A stretch of DNA of 64,000 nucleotides from Eutreptiella sp. 'Long Island Sound 2002' (GCA_964036045.1 OZ038381.1:114597790-114661789); one strand, 5' to 3'. Shown: positions 46,886-57,192, numbered from the stretch's first letter. Notes: generated from the letters alone by a model not told the origin. Numbers and translations: made by a program.

Positions 46886-47476
46886 GTGGTAGATGCCGAG
46901 CTTCAGCCACCATGTCGTGCCCCACAAGTGCCGGTGGAGCCGCGGGCACTACGGGCCAGGCCAGAGCCCCCCGCAAAGCTCGATGAGGCCTTCGTGTAGA
47001 GCGAGATCCGACGCCGCACAGACGCTGCCGTGAAGGCCGAGCGCAGCCGTGCCAAGACAGGCGTGACAGCAGCCCGCACCACACAGAGGAAGGCCGAGCA
47101 GACGGCCAAAGAGCTTCGGCGGGTGCAGATTGGGTTGGAGAAGGAGCACAAGGCACACAGCGATGAGTTGCGCAAGGCGAAGGCCCGCGCCTCGGATTTG
47201 GAGAAGGCAAACGAGGATGCCGCTGATAAGGAAGCGGCTGCATCAGCTGCCGAGGCAGCTCGCAAGGAATTGGAAGCAGCTCGCAAGGAATTGGAAGCAG
47301 CTCGCAGGGAATCCGAAGTGGTGCACAGTGGGGCGCCCAATGGAATGGGGAGGAATGGGGATGGGCAATCGGCAATTGCTTTTGACACATTTATGAAATC
47401 AGTCTCCATTTCGTACAGTAGGAATTCGATATTACTTGGCATTGATTTTTGTCTATCCGTAAGATTGCTTTGCTGA
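46886..47476 (+). pseudogene. Coiled-coil exon, one stop codon
   Basis: From the acceptor site the frame reads VVDAELQPPCRAPQVPVEPR. A TAG at 46,997 interrupts it, then it runs on in the same frame as a strongly helical, charged Ala/Glu/Arg/Lys-rich coiled coil (RRVQIGLEKEHKAHSDELRK, then EAARKELEAARKELEAARRE with an 8-residue duplication). After about 47,360 the composition becomes AT-rich and probably leaves the exon; the frame stops at 47,474-47,476. Function is unknown; such coiled coils occur in many structural and transposon-borne proteins. Confidence 0.45.
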
Positions 47477-47489
47477 AAATTTCAATACG

Positions 47490-47760
47490 ACAAAGGTCTG
47501 CAGATGCCACATGCGTATTTACTCAGAGCCCTTCCTGAGATTGTGCCTGTTCCTACTTCACAGCTGCCCCCTCTCCAAGTAGGGCTTAACAGATTTAGTG
47601 CGTTGATTGACGCACAAGCAGTGTGTCTCAGGAAATAACAGAACACCTGTGCGGGGAGAATGTTGAACTGCACGATCTAGTGGCAGAAAAATCTGGTTCA
47701 GAGAACATCAAAATCCTGCATATCTGCCATGCCTCCCGCATGAGGCTGTGTCTTGTGCCT
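47490..47760 (+). pseudogene. Coding remnant downstream of the coiled-coil exon
   Basis: Protein-like + readings in two frames: MPHAYLLRALPEIVPVP then VGLNRFSALIDAQAVCLR, followed one frame over by EITEHLCGENVELHDLVAEK. It probably belongs to the same decayed gene as 46,886-47,360. No family recognised. Confidence 0.3.
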
Positions 47761-47879
47761 CCTCCTTGATATCGTCCATTTCACTTCACTTTGCCTCATT
47801 ATGTATGGTAACCGCATCACTAACTGACCGCTGCATGGCAGCAAGTTGGCCTGCCGCATGCCAGCCAGTGTTGTCCAGG

Positions 47880-48130
47880 GCCCTGTTGTATGTTGACTGT
47901 TGTCTGTTGCCTGACGTCAGTTGGAAGTCGTCAACTGTTGTCTGCTATCTGTTGTCTGTTGTTGTCTGTTGTCCGTTGTCTATTGCTCTGTTGCCGGCTG
48001 TCAGTTGAACATCGTCATCCATTGTCTTTTGTTTGTTGTCTGTTGTCGGTTTTCTGTTGCCTGCAGTTTGTTGAACGTCGTCGTCCATTGTTTGTTGTCT
48101 GTTGTCTGTTGCCTGTTGCCTGACGTCAGT
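47880..48130 (+). repeat. TGTTGTC-type simple repeat
   Basis: An irregular array of TGTTGTC/TGTTGCC heptamers and a longer phrase containing TTGAACGTCGTCGTCCATTG that repeats about every 77 bp. GACGTCAGTT occurs at both ends. Confidence 0.7.
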
Positions 48131-48216
48131 TTATTTTCAGTGCAGACCTGGAAGGACAAGATGCAGCCCCAGTGAACACATGAAAAATGGTACAGGTTGG
48201 ATTTGTGTTCTCGCTT

Positions 48217-50210
48217 CAAAAAACATGTTTCGCAGGGTATTGGAGCAAGTTATGAAGTGTTGCCGAGCCGTCAGCACGAAAAAAAATGCATTTTTAGCCC
48301 AAAAAGTGGCCAAAAAATGCCAGTTTTTGGCCTAAAACAGTGTTTGTGGGGCCTGAGTGGTTGAATGTAGGGCCCCCCACCCTATTTTGAGGGTGCTGGA
48401 CTCAGAGAAACATGTTTTGCCAGGTTATAGTGCAAGTTGTCGAGTGTTTCAGAGCCGCCATCACCAAAAAACCCCATTTTTTGCCCAAAAATGGCCAGAA
48501 AAAGCCATTTTTTGGCCTGAAACAGTGTTTTTTGGGGCCTGAGTGGGCAGTTGTAGGGCCCCCCACCCTATTTTCAGGGTGCTGGACTCAAAAAGAAGTC
48601 AAAGAAACGTGTTTTGCAAGGTTTTGGAGCAGGTTATCGAGTTTTTCGGAGCCGCCATCACCAAAAAAACCGCATTTTTTGCCCAAAAATGGCCAAAAAA
48701 AGCCATTTTTTGGCCTAAAACAGTGTTTCTGGGGCCTGAGTGGTCAGTTGCAGGGCTCTCCACCCTACTTTGAGGGTGCTGGACTCGAAAAACGTGTTTT
48801 GCAAGTTTTTGGAACAGGTTATCGAGTGTTTTGGAGCCGCCATTACCAAACAACCGCATTTTTTGCCCAAAAATGGCCAAAAAAAGACATTTTTTGGCCT
48901 AAAACAGTGTTTTGGGGGCGTGAGTGGTCAGTTGTAGGGCCCCCCACCGTATTTTGAGGGTGCTGGACTCAAATAAAAGGTGTTTTGCAAGGTTTTGGAG
49001 CAAGTAATCGAGTTTTTTGGAGCCGCCATCACCAAAAAACCGCATTTTTGGCCCAAAAATAGCCAAAAAAAGCCATTTTTTGGCCTAAAACAGTGTGTTT
49101 GGGGCCTGAGTGGTCAGTTGTAGGGCTCCCCACCCTATTTCGAGGGTGCTGGACTCAAGACAAAGTGTTTTGCAAGGTTTGGGAGCAAGTTATCGATTGT
49201 TTTGGAGCCGCCATCACCAAAAAACCGCATTTCTTGCCCCAAAATGGCCAACAATAATGCCTTTTTTTGCCCAAAACAGTGTTTTTGGGGCCTGAGTGGG
49301 CAGTTGTAGGGCCCCCCACCCTATTTTGAGGGTGCTGGAGTCAACGAAACGTGTTTTGCAATTTTTTGGAGCAGGTTATCGAGTGTTTCGGAGCCGCCAT
49401 CACCAAAAAAACGCATTTTTTGCCCAAAAATGGCCAAAAAGCCATTTTTTGGCCTGAAACAGCGTTTTTGGGGCCTGAGTGGTCAGTTGTAGGGCCCCAT
49501 ACCCTATTTTCAGGGTGTTGGACTCGAAAAGTAGCATGTTTCAAGGTTTCAGAGCAGATAATCAAGGGTTTCAGGGCCGCCATCACCTGAAAAACGCATT
49601 TTTTGGCCAAAAATGGCTAATAAAAGCCAATTTTCGGCCTAAAACAGTGTTTCTCGGGCCTGAGTGGTCACAGGAAGGGCCCCATACCCTTTTTTGAGGA
49701 TGCTGGACTCAGCGTTTTGCAGTGCTTTGGAGCAAATGATCAAGGGTTCCGGAGCCACCATCACCAAAAAACCGCTTTTTTTGCCCCAAAAAAGCCATTT
49801 TTTTGGCGCAAAACAGAATTTATGGGGCATGGGGGCAGTTGTAGGGCCCCATACCCTATTTTGAGTGTGGTGCACTCAAAAAAACTTGTTTTGCAAGGTT
49901 TTGGAGCAAGTTATCGAGTGTTTGTAGCTGCCATCACCAAGAAACCGTATTTCTTGCCAAAAAAAAACATGTATGGTTTGAGCTGCTATTCGCAACTAGG
50001 TGGTGAATGTCATATTTCTCGGATACGGCCGATTTTAGATGGAATCAAGCCTGCATTGTCGATCTAGGGGCTGGAAAATTTCCAATTTGGAGGGTGGGGG
50101 GGGGGGCTAACTCCGGAAAATATCCTCTTTATGGTATAATTTGACAAAAAAAGTAGTATTTCTGACTGTAGCTGGTTTTGGGATTTGTGGACCCCATAAA
50201 ATCCTAGGTG
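48217..50210 (-). repeat. Right inverted repeat (2.0 kb) with nine or ten 186-bp units
   Basis: Reverse-complement match to 22,147-23,033. The outer 330 bp (49,880-50,210) are unique sequence, ending ...ACCCCATAAAATCCTAGGTG. The inner part is a tandem array with landmarks near 48,371, 48,557, 48,755, 48,938, 49,124, 49,311, 49,493, 49,679 and 49,846. Units close to the outer end are most like those of the left arm (CCCCATACCC), while inner units share CCCCCCACCC. Minisatellite follows at 50,211. Confidence 0.85.
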
Positions 50211-50663
50211 CCAAGTGGCCCAGGACAACACACACACAACACAACACACCGGGCGGGCATACCGGTGAACAGAAGCCAAGTGGCCCAGAACACCGCACAC
50301 ACGTGCACACGTAGGGCAGCCCAGGGACAGGAAAGAACCAACACTCCACTGGGGCGAGCCAGCCGACCCACCGGGCCAGCATCAGGGGCGGTACCCAAAG
50401 GCCACTAGTCCTAGCCCGGTCAGGCTGCATCGGGGACCATGGCAAACATCACCTGGAGCAATCGAAGCAACCGGTGAATGGCGAGCCGGTACACAGTCCA
50501 TGAGGGGGTCGCCTGCCAAGCAGAGAGGCCCCGCAACTCAAGGCACAAGGGTGAGGCGGTCGTACCGTATACTAGCGGGAGCAATACCCCTTGTGGTGAG
50601 ATATACTCCACACGGCTGTGCAGCCCCCAGAGCTGCCCCCCAAAGGAGGGGGCATGTGGCCCT
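50211..50663 (+). repeat. Minisatellite end plus unique tail, copy 2
   Basis: Same-direction copy of 41,230-41,700. The right end (GGGGGCATGTGGCCCT) abuts retroelement C and cuts off its pol within RNase H. Confidence 0.8.
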
Positions 50664-51047
50664 CTCGGGGGGTTCAACCCAGCTGACCCAATTGTTCATT
50701 TCCCTTTGAACTTTTACTCCCTTGGAGCTTCCTAGAAAAATATGCCACAATCCACCAAGCACCATCAGATTGTTGTTGTTTCAAAACCCCACCAATTGCA
50801 AAATCTTTGGCATCGGTCTCAATGGCCCATCGGCCTTCAGGGGAGGGGAGGTACAAAACAGAATTGTCGACTATGGCCAACTTTAACTGTTCAAAACCTT
50901 TCGCATATCTTCTGTCCATTCTATTTTAAGCTCCTTGGGAGTTAGTTTCACCTTTTTCCGTTTGATGGGTTTCCCATTTCCATCTAACTTACCCTTACTG
51001 GAGGGCTCGGGGGCTTCATACTGGTACTTCCCTTTTAGAGCATCCAT
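50664..51047 (-). pseudogene. Element C pol: RNase H start, truncated
   Basis: Minus strand, in the frame continuing from RT after a stop. The connection segment (KLTPKELKIEWTEDM) leads to RNase H with WAIETDAKDFAIGGVLKQQQ and IVAYFSRKLQGS. Further RNase H and the entire integrase are missing because the repeat at 50,211-50,663 adjoins. Several stops are present. The domain is clear from the ETDA box and spacing from RT. Confidence 0.75.
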
Positions 51048-51485
51048 TCAGGGGGCCGCATGGGTGGCGTAGTCCTTAATGTAAATGCTGTACCAGTTTG
51101 CCACACCCAAAAAGCCTTTTAGAGCCTTCGGGGTCTTGATGTCATCCGCTTTCCAACTGGCCAAGGCGGCCGTTTTCTGGGGGTCGGGGTACCTGCATCC
51201 CTTGCTTAAAATATGGCCAATGTATTTGACTTGTTTCAGAAAAAGATGACATTTGGCCGGTTTAACAGTAAGGCCCGCCTTGGCCAGTGCATGGAACACC
51301 TTGCGTGCCTCCTGAAAATGATGTTCCATGCACGCATTGCGTTCATCTGGGTCATCCGGCATGTCCAGCAGTTCCTGTTTCTGTTGGGATGCCTCTTCGT
51401 ATGCCTGACCGTCCCTAACCTGGCCCTTTCCGGGACTCGGGGGTGGGGGGGGTTTACCTGTGCCTGTCAGCACATCATCCATTTA
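51048..51485 (-). pseudogene. Element C pol: RT catalytic end and thumb
   Basis: The frame begins MDDVLTGTG, the two catalytic aspartates of RT. The codon just before is TAA (51,483-51,485), where the Tyr of the usual Y-M-D-D box should be, so the active site itself carries the stop. After the box there are about 40 extra residues (Pro-rich then charged), followed by the normal thumb (FHALAKAGLTVKPAKCHLFL, then VKYIGHILSKG and KALKGFLGVANWY). The insertion behind the catalytic box is unusual for this family. Confidence 0.85.
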
Positions 51486-52200
51486 GGGGGAGGAGGCTCG
51501 ACGGCATCCTCGTAGGACATGTGCAACCATGAGCTGAAAAACGTGACGTCCCACTTTGACTCCCATCGGGAGCACCGTCCATTGAAAAACACCGAGGGGG
51601 GTGATGAAGGCTGTGAGGGGCTGGGAGAAGGGGGCCAAACGCATCTGGTTGAACCCATCTTCCGAGTCCACCAAAGTCCATATAAAATTCCCCTGTTGTT
51701 TGGCCAATTGGTCCTCGATTACCGGTAGCGGAAAATTGTGACCCTTTAACTGGCTGTTTAGCCACCGATAATCATTAACCAATCGCCACCTCCCTGATTG
51801 GCTTGGGCAATAAAAATGCCCTACTAACCCACTCAGTCTCACTGGGGTCAACCTCAATGAGATATCCCCGATTTTCAAATTCCTGAATTTTTTCCCTTAG
51901 TATTTTTGCTCCCAACCTGATGGCCCTCAACCCTTTACAGGACTTAGCTTGTGCACCTGGTTTGAGCTCCAGATGCACCTCTCCGTGATCCCCACGTGCC
52001 GCCAGTTGCTTCGTAGTGACATCCTTGTACTGTTCTGTTGTAAAAGCTGATTGAGGAAATTCCTGAAAAGTCTGTTCCCTGTAATGTTCACAATCCGGAT
52101 ACTTCTGATCGCTTTCGATGACACTACGGATACTACGACCAGCACGTTCATTACGGACCTGACATCCCCATTCAGTGGGCCCTTTCAACCCACTACACCT
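51486..52200 (-). pseudogene. Element C pol: RT fingers and palm
   Basis: Two overlapping frames encode the first half of RT. The first (down to 51,775) ends KIQEFENRGYLIEVDPSETE then RAFLLPKP. The second (51,878-51,486) has WRLVNDYRWLNSQL, WTLVDSEDGFNQMRLAP with the first palm aspartate, and FQWTVLPMGV. The frames join by a one-base shift near 51,800. Together with 51,048-51,485 this is a recognisable Ty3-like RT. The frame shift and stop make it defective. Confidence 0.85.
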
Positions 52201-53460
52201 CCCAGAGGTGGTGTTCTTAATGAAGGGAGGGGGTTTCCCAATCATCCGGCCTGTCTCCGCCCAGAATTTGATCTGGGTCACCATAGGGGTTGGGGGGCCT
52301 GTGGTCATCTTCGTCATCATCGTCGTCATGGAGGGAGGATTGAGATGCGTTGAAATAGACCAATCGGAAAGACTGACCCTCTGGTACTGTGGAGGGTACT
52401 CCTTCTGGGCTGTGAAAAACTCCTTTTGAGCCTGCGGGAATTTCTACCCGGTCCACCGCAGCCTCGCCCATCATCCACCACCACTTGTGTTGTTTCAGGG
52501 TGGGGAGTGCCATAAACCCCTTACAGCCTTCCCATAAAATTTTTGTGATGGTCCTGCGGTACAAATGAGGGGGAGGGGGGGTACCCACAAACACTCCAAT
52601 TCCTACTAGGCGCGGCACGCCTGCGCTTGCCGACATGGCGTGACGCCACCGATCGAGAAGTATTTCTGGCAAAAGCATCAACTGTAACAGAAATATCATT
52701 GGTAGATGATTATTCACGGAATTTGCGAATAGAACTTGGTGTAATAGTAGAATTGCCGTTTTGGTAGACATGATGCCATGAAAAAGCTGCTTTACGTGCT
52801 CCTCTGCCTTGCTGCTGTATAGATCTGATTGGATTCACAATACGTGTTGATGTGTTCCTGGATTGATAACTAAGGGGGGTGTCGGAAACCTTAGGCGAGA
52901 TGGATGTCCCAAATATGGATGCCATACTAAATGTCTGTACTTTAGGTGGTGGGGCATTCAGAGACATTTCTTGATGCTCCTCACGGTTGTATCCCCATCC
53001 TCCCATGAAATAGTCTGGCGCAAAAGGGGGGAAATGCTGACTTAGGACTGTCCGTGACGGCGACTCATCCTCGGTATCAGCTTCAGAGGAAATTTCCTCT
53101 GACCCGGCCTCCGAATCAGAGACCGATGACAGGGATCTCACCAAACCTCCGTCACCCTTACCTTTCCCTGGAAGTGGGCTAGGCTCCGCAGGGGATGTGA
53201 GTGCTGAATGATGTGTAAATGTGGACAAAATATTGAGGAACTGTTCAATAAATGGATGATTGTCGACTGGGGATTGAGGGGCCACCTCGGGATTTAGCGT
53301 GTTGTCCAGAAAACGGTCTGCCATGAGCCTGGCACGCACAGACAACTGATAAACAGTTCCTGACGCCTCTACCGGGATTAAGTAGGGTGATTTCTGCTGC
53401 ATAACTTGCCTATAACTAGCGCTACCAGGTCCCACCGCGGGATTAAATGGGAGGGATACG
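52201..53460 (-). pseudogene. Element C: uncharacterised region between dUTPase and RT
   Basis: About 400 codons in two successive minus frames. The upstream one (53,460-52,710) has FNPAVGPGSASYRQVMQQKS, a serine/acidic stretch (SVSDSEAGSEEISSEADTED) and an Arg-rich end. The next (52,771-52,217) has a tract of acidic residues (HDDDDDEDDH) followed by PPNPYGDPDQILG. No known retroelement domain is visible. It sits where most Ty3 elements have only a short protease-RT linker, so it may be an extra functional module or a spacer. Confidence 0.5.
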
Positions 53461-53820
53461 CGGAAAAACGCCACACAACCTGCTCCGAGCAGCAACCGCT
53501 CAAAAACCTTGGCTAACAAGTAGTAGAAAAGCAGAAAAACACATGCAACGTGGCATGAAAAAATTGGGATGAATGTTTGTATGGGGTGTAAAAATTGGCA
53601 AATACTGTGTTCATAAGAGCGAAATACAGTTGCACAATGTTCGTGGAATGTGCCAAGAATATGTGTGGATAGGGGATGGGGTGTGATTGAATTGATAGGG
53701 ATGGGATGAATATGATAGACTCTTTTCAACAAAAACGGGGAAGGGAAAAAAGAACGGATTGAAGATCCCTGTGGTAGGAATCTTTGATTTTCTGCCTGAC
53801 ACTGGACTCCAAGAAACACA
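53461..53820 (-). other. AT-rich segment within element C
   Basis: The minus-strand frame stays open (N-terminal part of the 369-codon frame), but the product is a hydrophobic low-complexity string unlike its neighbours. It could be a non-coding insertion or an intron-like spacer between the dUTPase end and the next module. Confidence 0.3.
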
Positions 53821-54949
53821 GCCTATCATGTCCTGTACTCTTGATGTGTAGAGGCGGGCGCGTTGTGAGGCCTGTGCTGCCGAATCTAGTTGCGCCGCGC
53901 GTTGTTGTAGGTAGGGAATCCACCTCCCCTATGTCTGGTATACAACAGGCCTCTGCTATGAGTTGAGCAATTCGGTCACCCCTCCTGGCTATGAAGTCTT
54001 GGTTTCCAGAATTTATCAGCTTGATACCCAGATTTCCTCGGTAATCCAAGTCTACTACCCCTCCACCCAGGTCAATGCCCCGTTTTGATAGTCCTGACCT
54101 GGGTGCTAATCTGGGATAGTATCCTTCGGGAGCCAAGACGGCTAAATCGGTAGGGACTGTTGCTCTACTCTTCGCTTCAATTACCGTGTCGTGTGCAGCC
54201 ACAAGGTCCGCTCCCACTGAACCATTCGTCTTCCAGGAAGGGAGGTGGGCGTATTCAGAAAGACGTTTGACCTTGAGCTGAGGGCGAGAAAATGAACCTT
54301 GGTCCCTTCCTGTCGGGCTTTTGAAAACAGGGGGCAAAGATTCAGTCAACTCCGCTTTCCGATGGGCTGGCCTGCATCGAATGCGCACACTATTGTTGAC
54401 TCGCGTATCCATCCTGAAATCCAACCCTTGTTCTGGCATAGGCAACAACATATCAAACATGAGTCCATCCCGAAAGAAGTAAGGGTCATGTGTACCAAAT
54501 CTGCTCGGGGGCGCTGGCGACTTAGGCACAGTTGTATCGCAAGGGAGCAGGGAGGGTGTGGATTCTGGTTTACTCAAAACCGCATTTACGTTGCAGGCAT
54601 GTCCTTTAGGCACTTTAAATCGAACCTTACATCCCTTAGGATTCAGATGTTGTGGATCATTACACATGGTGCACTTGTGTTCCTCCCCTTGTCTTTTCAG
54701 GATCGACGACAAGGGCTTTTCGGTTGATCCATGCAAAGAACAAAAATACATCAAGCGACATTCCAAACATCGTTGAGGCGTGCAAATTGAACAGGTAGAG
54801 CGATACCTTGGAGTAATAGACTTAAGATGAGCGGGGTAAAGGTGTAGCACTTCTTCTGGCACCAAGTAAGGCACCCCAGGGACCAAAACAACCTGAAAAA
54901 GCTCCAACATTGGGTATCCAAAGATAATACGGAGTCCTATGGTGTCCAT
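53821..54949 (-). CDS. Element C: protease end and complete dUTPase domain
   Basis: A 407-codon frame starting at ATG 54,949; the last 35 or so codons run into AT-rich DNA. The first 30 residues (RIIFGYPMLELFQVVLVPG) look like the C-terminal half of the aspartic protease that begins at the end of the gag frame. A Cys-rich segment follows (CSICTPQRCLECRLMYFC). From about residue 245 all five motifs of trimeric dUTPase occur: GADLVA, PRSGLSKRGIDL, GGGVVDLDYRG, RGDRIAQLI and, near the end, RGATRFGSTG. dUTPase splits dUTP to dUMP and limits uracil in cDNA. The catalytic Asp in VVDLDYRG and the nucleotide-binding Ser are present, so this domain looks intact although the element as a whole is broken. 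Known retroviral dUTPases lie either before or after RT; here it is between protease and RT. Confidence 0.8.
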
Positions 54950-55020
54950 TTTGTACAGGAAGATGTGCTGGAATCAGAAAATCTCACGACCGTGGCGTCC
55001 CCACACCGGCATCAGCACAT

Positions 55021-57192
55021 CTACCCACGCTTCTTCTCTCCCCCCAGGTAGAGTCTGACTTTTATCGACCCCTGTAACCTGTAATGGCTGGGGGGCCGCA
55101 ATTGAACAATGCGAGTTTGACAAACAAATTCAGGTCTCGCAACGGCTGGGATTTGGCTGCCACTATCAATCAATGATTCATCTGTAACAGGGGGTGTATT
55201 TGAACTCCCAAAATGCAGTTGGGCTGGAGTGAGGAGCTCTTTTTGAGGGGGGCGGATTTTACGAAACTTATGGAGCTCCCTCACCGGTTCCTTCAGTCCT
55301 GCCGAGAAAACAAGAGGGGTACAGGGAATGCTTTCCCATGTCAGACAAGGATTGCTGGCCCATTTCCCCACAATTGCAGAAATTACTCCAGGGACGACGG
55401 GGGTTGCCTTCAGGGTACCGAGGGGTGGTGTGTCAGCATTTGCAACATGCTGCAATCCCCTGGCAACTCTATAGAACCTTCTGAAAGGATGCGGAGAACC
55501 TGACCCTGGTACGAAACCGCTCCGCCTTGAAGAAGAAGTATGATTTTCGCCTTCCTCCCTCTTGTCCTCATTTCGCCGGCGAGGCTTCCAGTTTTTAGGG
55601 GCTTTCCCAGGATGCTCAAACCAACATTCAGATGTACGGTGGTTGGTACCACCACAACGAGAGCACGGATCACGTGTTTGGCTACCTGAGCGGGGGGACT
55701 TGCGCCCGTCACTGCTGCGGGGCCGACCTGCACTATTTGCACGGCTACCACTCTGCCGCCTCTGCCCACCTTGCGAGCTCCTGTGGCGATCGTGGTCATG
55801 GTCGCGCCTTCGGCCTCCGCTCCTGTCACGCTCACCTTTTCTGGGAGTCGGAACTCGGTCCCGGCTCCGCTCACGGTCCCGACTGTAACCGCGCTCTTTT
55901 TCCTTACGGTCACGCCCTTGATCATTACTCTTATCCCTATCTCGGGAGTAGGACCGCTCACGTGAGCGCCCGTCATCACGTGGACGTGGTGACCAGGAGC
56001 GACTCTCCTTGTCCTCATTATCGTTGCGCCCGTCACTGTAGACTCTTTGATCATCCCGTCCTTTACTAAATCTTCTACTACGGTAGTTTCGGTCGTTGTC
56101 TGACCTGCGCGGGCTAGGACTGCGTCCTGGCCCGGCACCTCGACCATAATGGTCCAGCTTATACTTCTGTGAGTCCCCACGACCTTGGCTCCGCGAACGA
56201 GACCGCTCTTGTGAGCGGTGAGGACCTGGACCACGGTAAGACGCCACAGCGCGCAGGTTGGCTGAGGCATATCCTTGCTCTGCAAACTCTTGGTCCTCTT
56301 CAGCCAAAAGAAAAGGCATAACAACCAAAAAAAATTTCATATGAGAATACCGACGACCTGCCCTAGCCTGGCGGCGGTGAATCTCCTTAATAGCCTCTTT
56401 GAACACCGGCGTCTTCCCGGTGTCGCGGTGTTCCCTCAGAACATCCATAAGGTACTCATGTACCCAAAAGCAAAGCACCCCGCCAACCACTTTTCTCTCC
56501 GCCTTTTGCCATTCAGTATAAAAGTCAACAAACATTTTGGGGGAAATACGTCCGGGGGGCAAAGACATATTCCGCCATTTCTGATAATATTCACTCAAAT
56601 TAGCACCTCTTCGGCCATCAACTGATATATGGCGAAACAATCCAAAAACGCCAAGGCGAAAATCACGCTTCGCGTTGCGCCACTTTTCCTCATCTTCAGC
56701 TGGTTGACTACAGATGAGCGCCTCCACTTGTGCGATATCACTCATGTGCTTACCCACATCATCAAACCAGTCTACAAATTTGACCTCCCAAGCATCCCAA
56801 GAGTCACCCTTCCTGTATTTAGGCACCTCACGCATCTTGCGGACGCGTTCCAAAGTTTGTTCATCCAAAAACGGGTGAGCTTTTGTGCTGTATATCGCGC
56901 CCTGAGAAGGTGGATACCTGCCCTGATATGACGTGTGATTGCGCTCCCGCCGGAGACGCTCCATCGCATCCTCTGGAGGGCGTACCTCCGTGAACGCCCA
57001 TGACCGACTCAACCCTGTAGGTACCAACTTTACAAAATATTCCAGTTGGTGGAGTGCCTTCCTTGGCAAAAAATACCTATCTTCATCAAAACACCATGCT
57101 ATTTGTAACCATGATTTTTCATCGAAGATGGTTTGATCCCACTGTTGAGGGAACGTGGGTTGTCCGGTCTCCGGGGGGGCATATACTCATTA
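55021..57192 (-). pseudogene. Element C gag: capsid-like region, RS-rich linker, CCHC knuckle, protease start
   Basis: A frame open from about 57,192 to 55,021; the 682-codon listing begins at a TTG. The first 280 residues are helical and look like a capsid (KYRKGDSWDAWEVKFVDWFD, then ISPKMFVDFYTEWQKAERK). A long Arg/Ser/Asp-rich region follows, with many RDRERS-type repeats like splicing-factor RS domains. Next comes a CCHC zinc knuckle (CSRCGGTNHRTSEC, near 55,620-55,665). Close to the end LIDSGSQIPA (55,157-55,171) is the aspartic-protease active-site motif. A stop at 55,021 separates it from the rest of the protease, which resumes in the next frame at 54,949. Gag would package RNA; the knuckle binds nucleic acid. 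Confidence 0.8.

Noticed and set aside
48357-49697. Frames rich in FGLKQ- or KKPFFGLK-like phrases in the right inverted arm
   Set aside because: Translations of the 186-bp tandem unit, in several frames and both strands.
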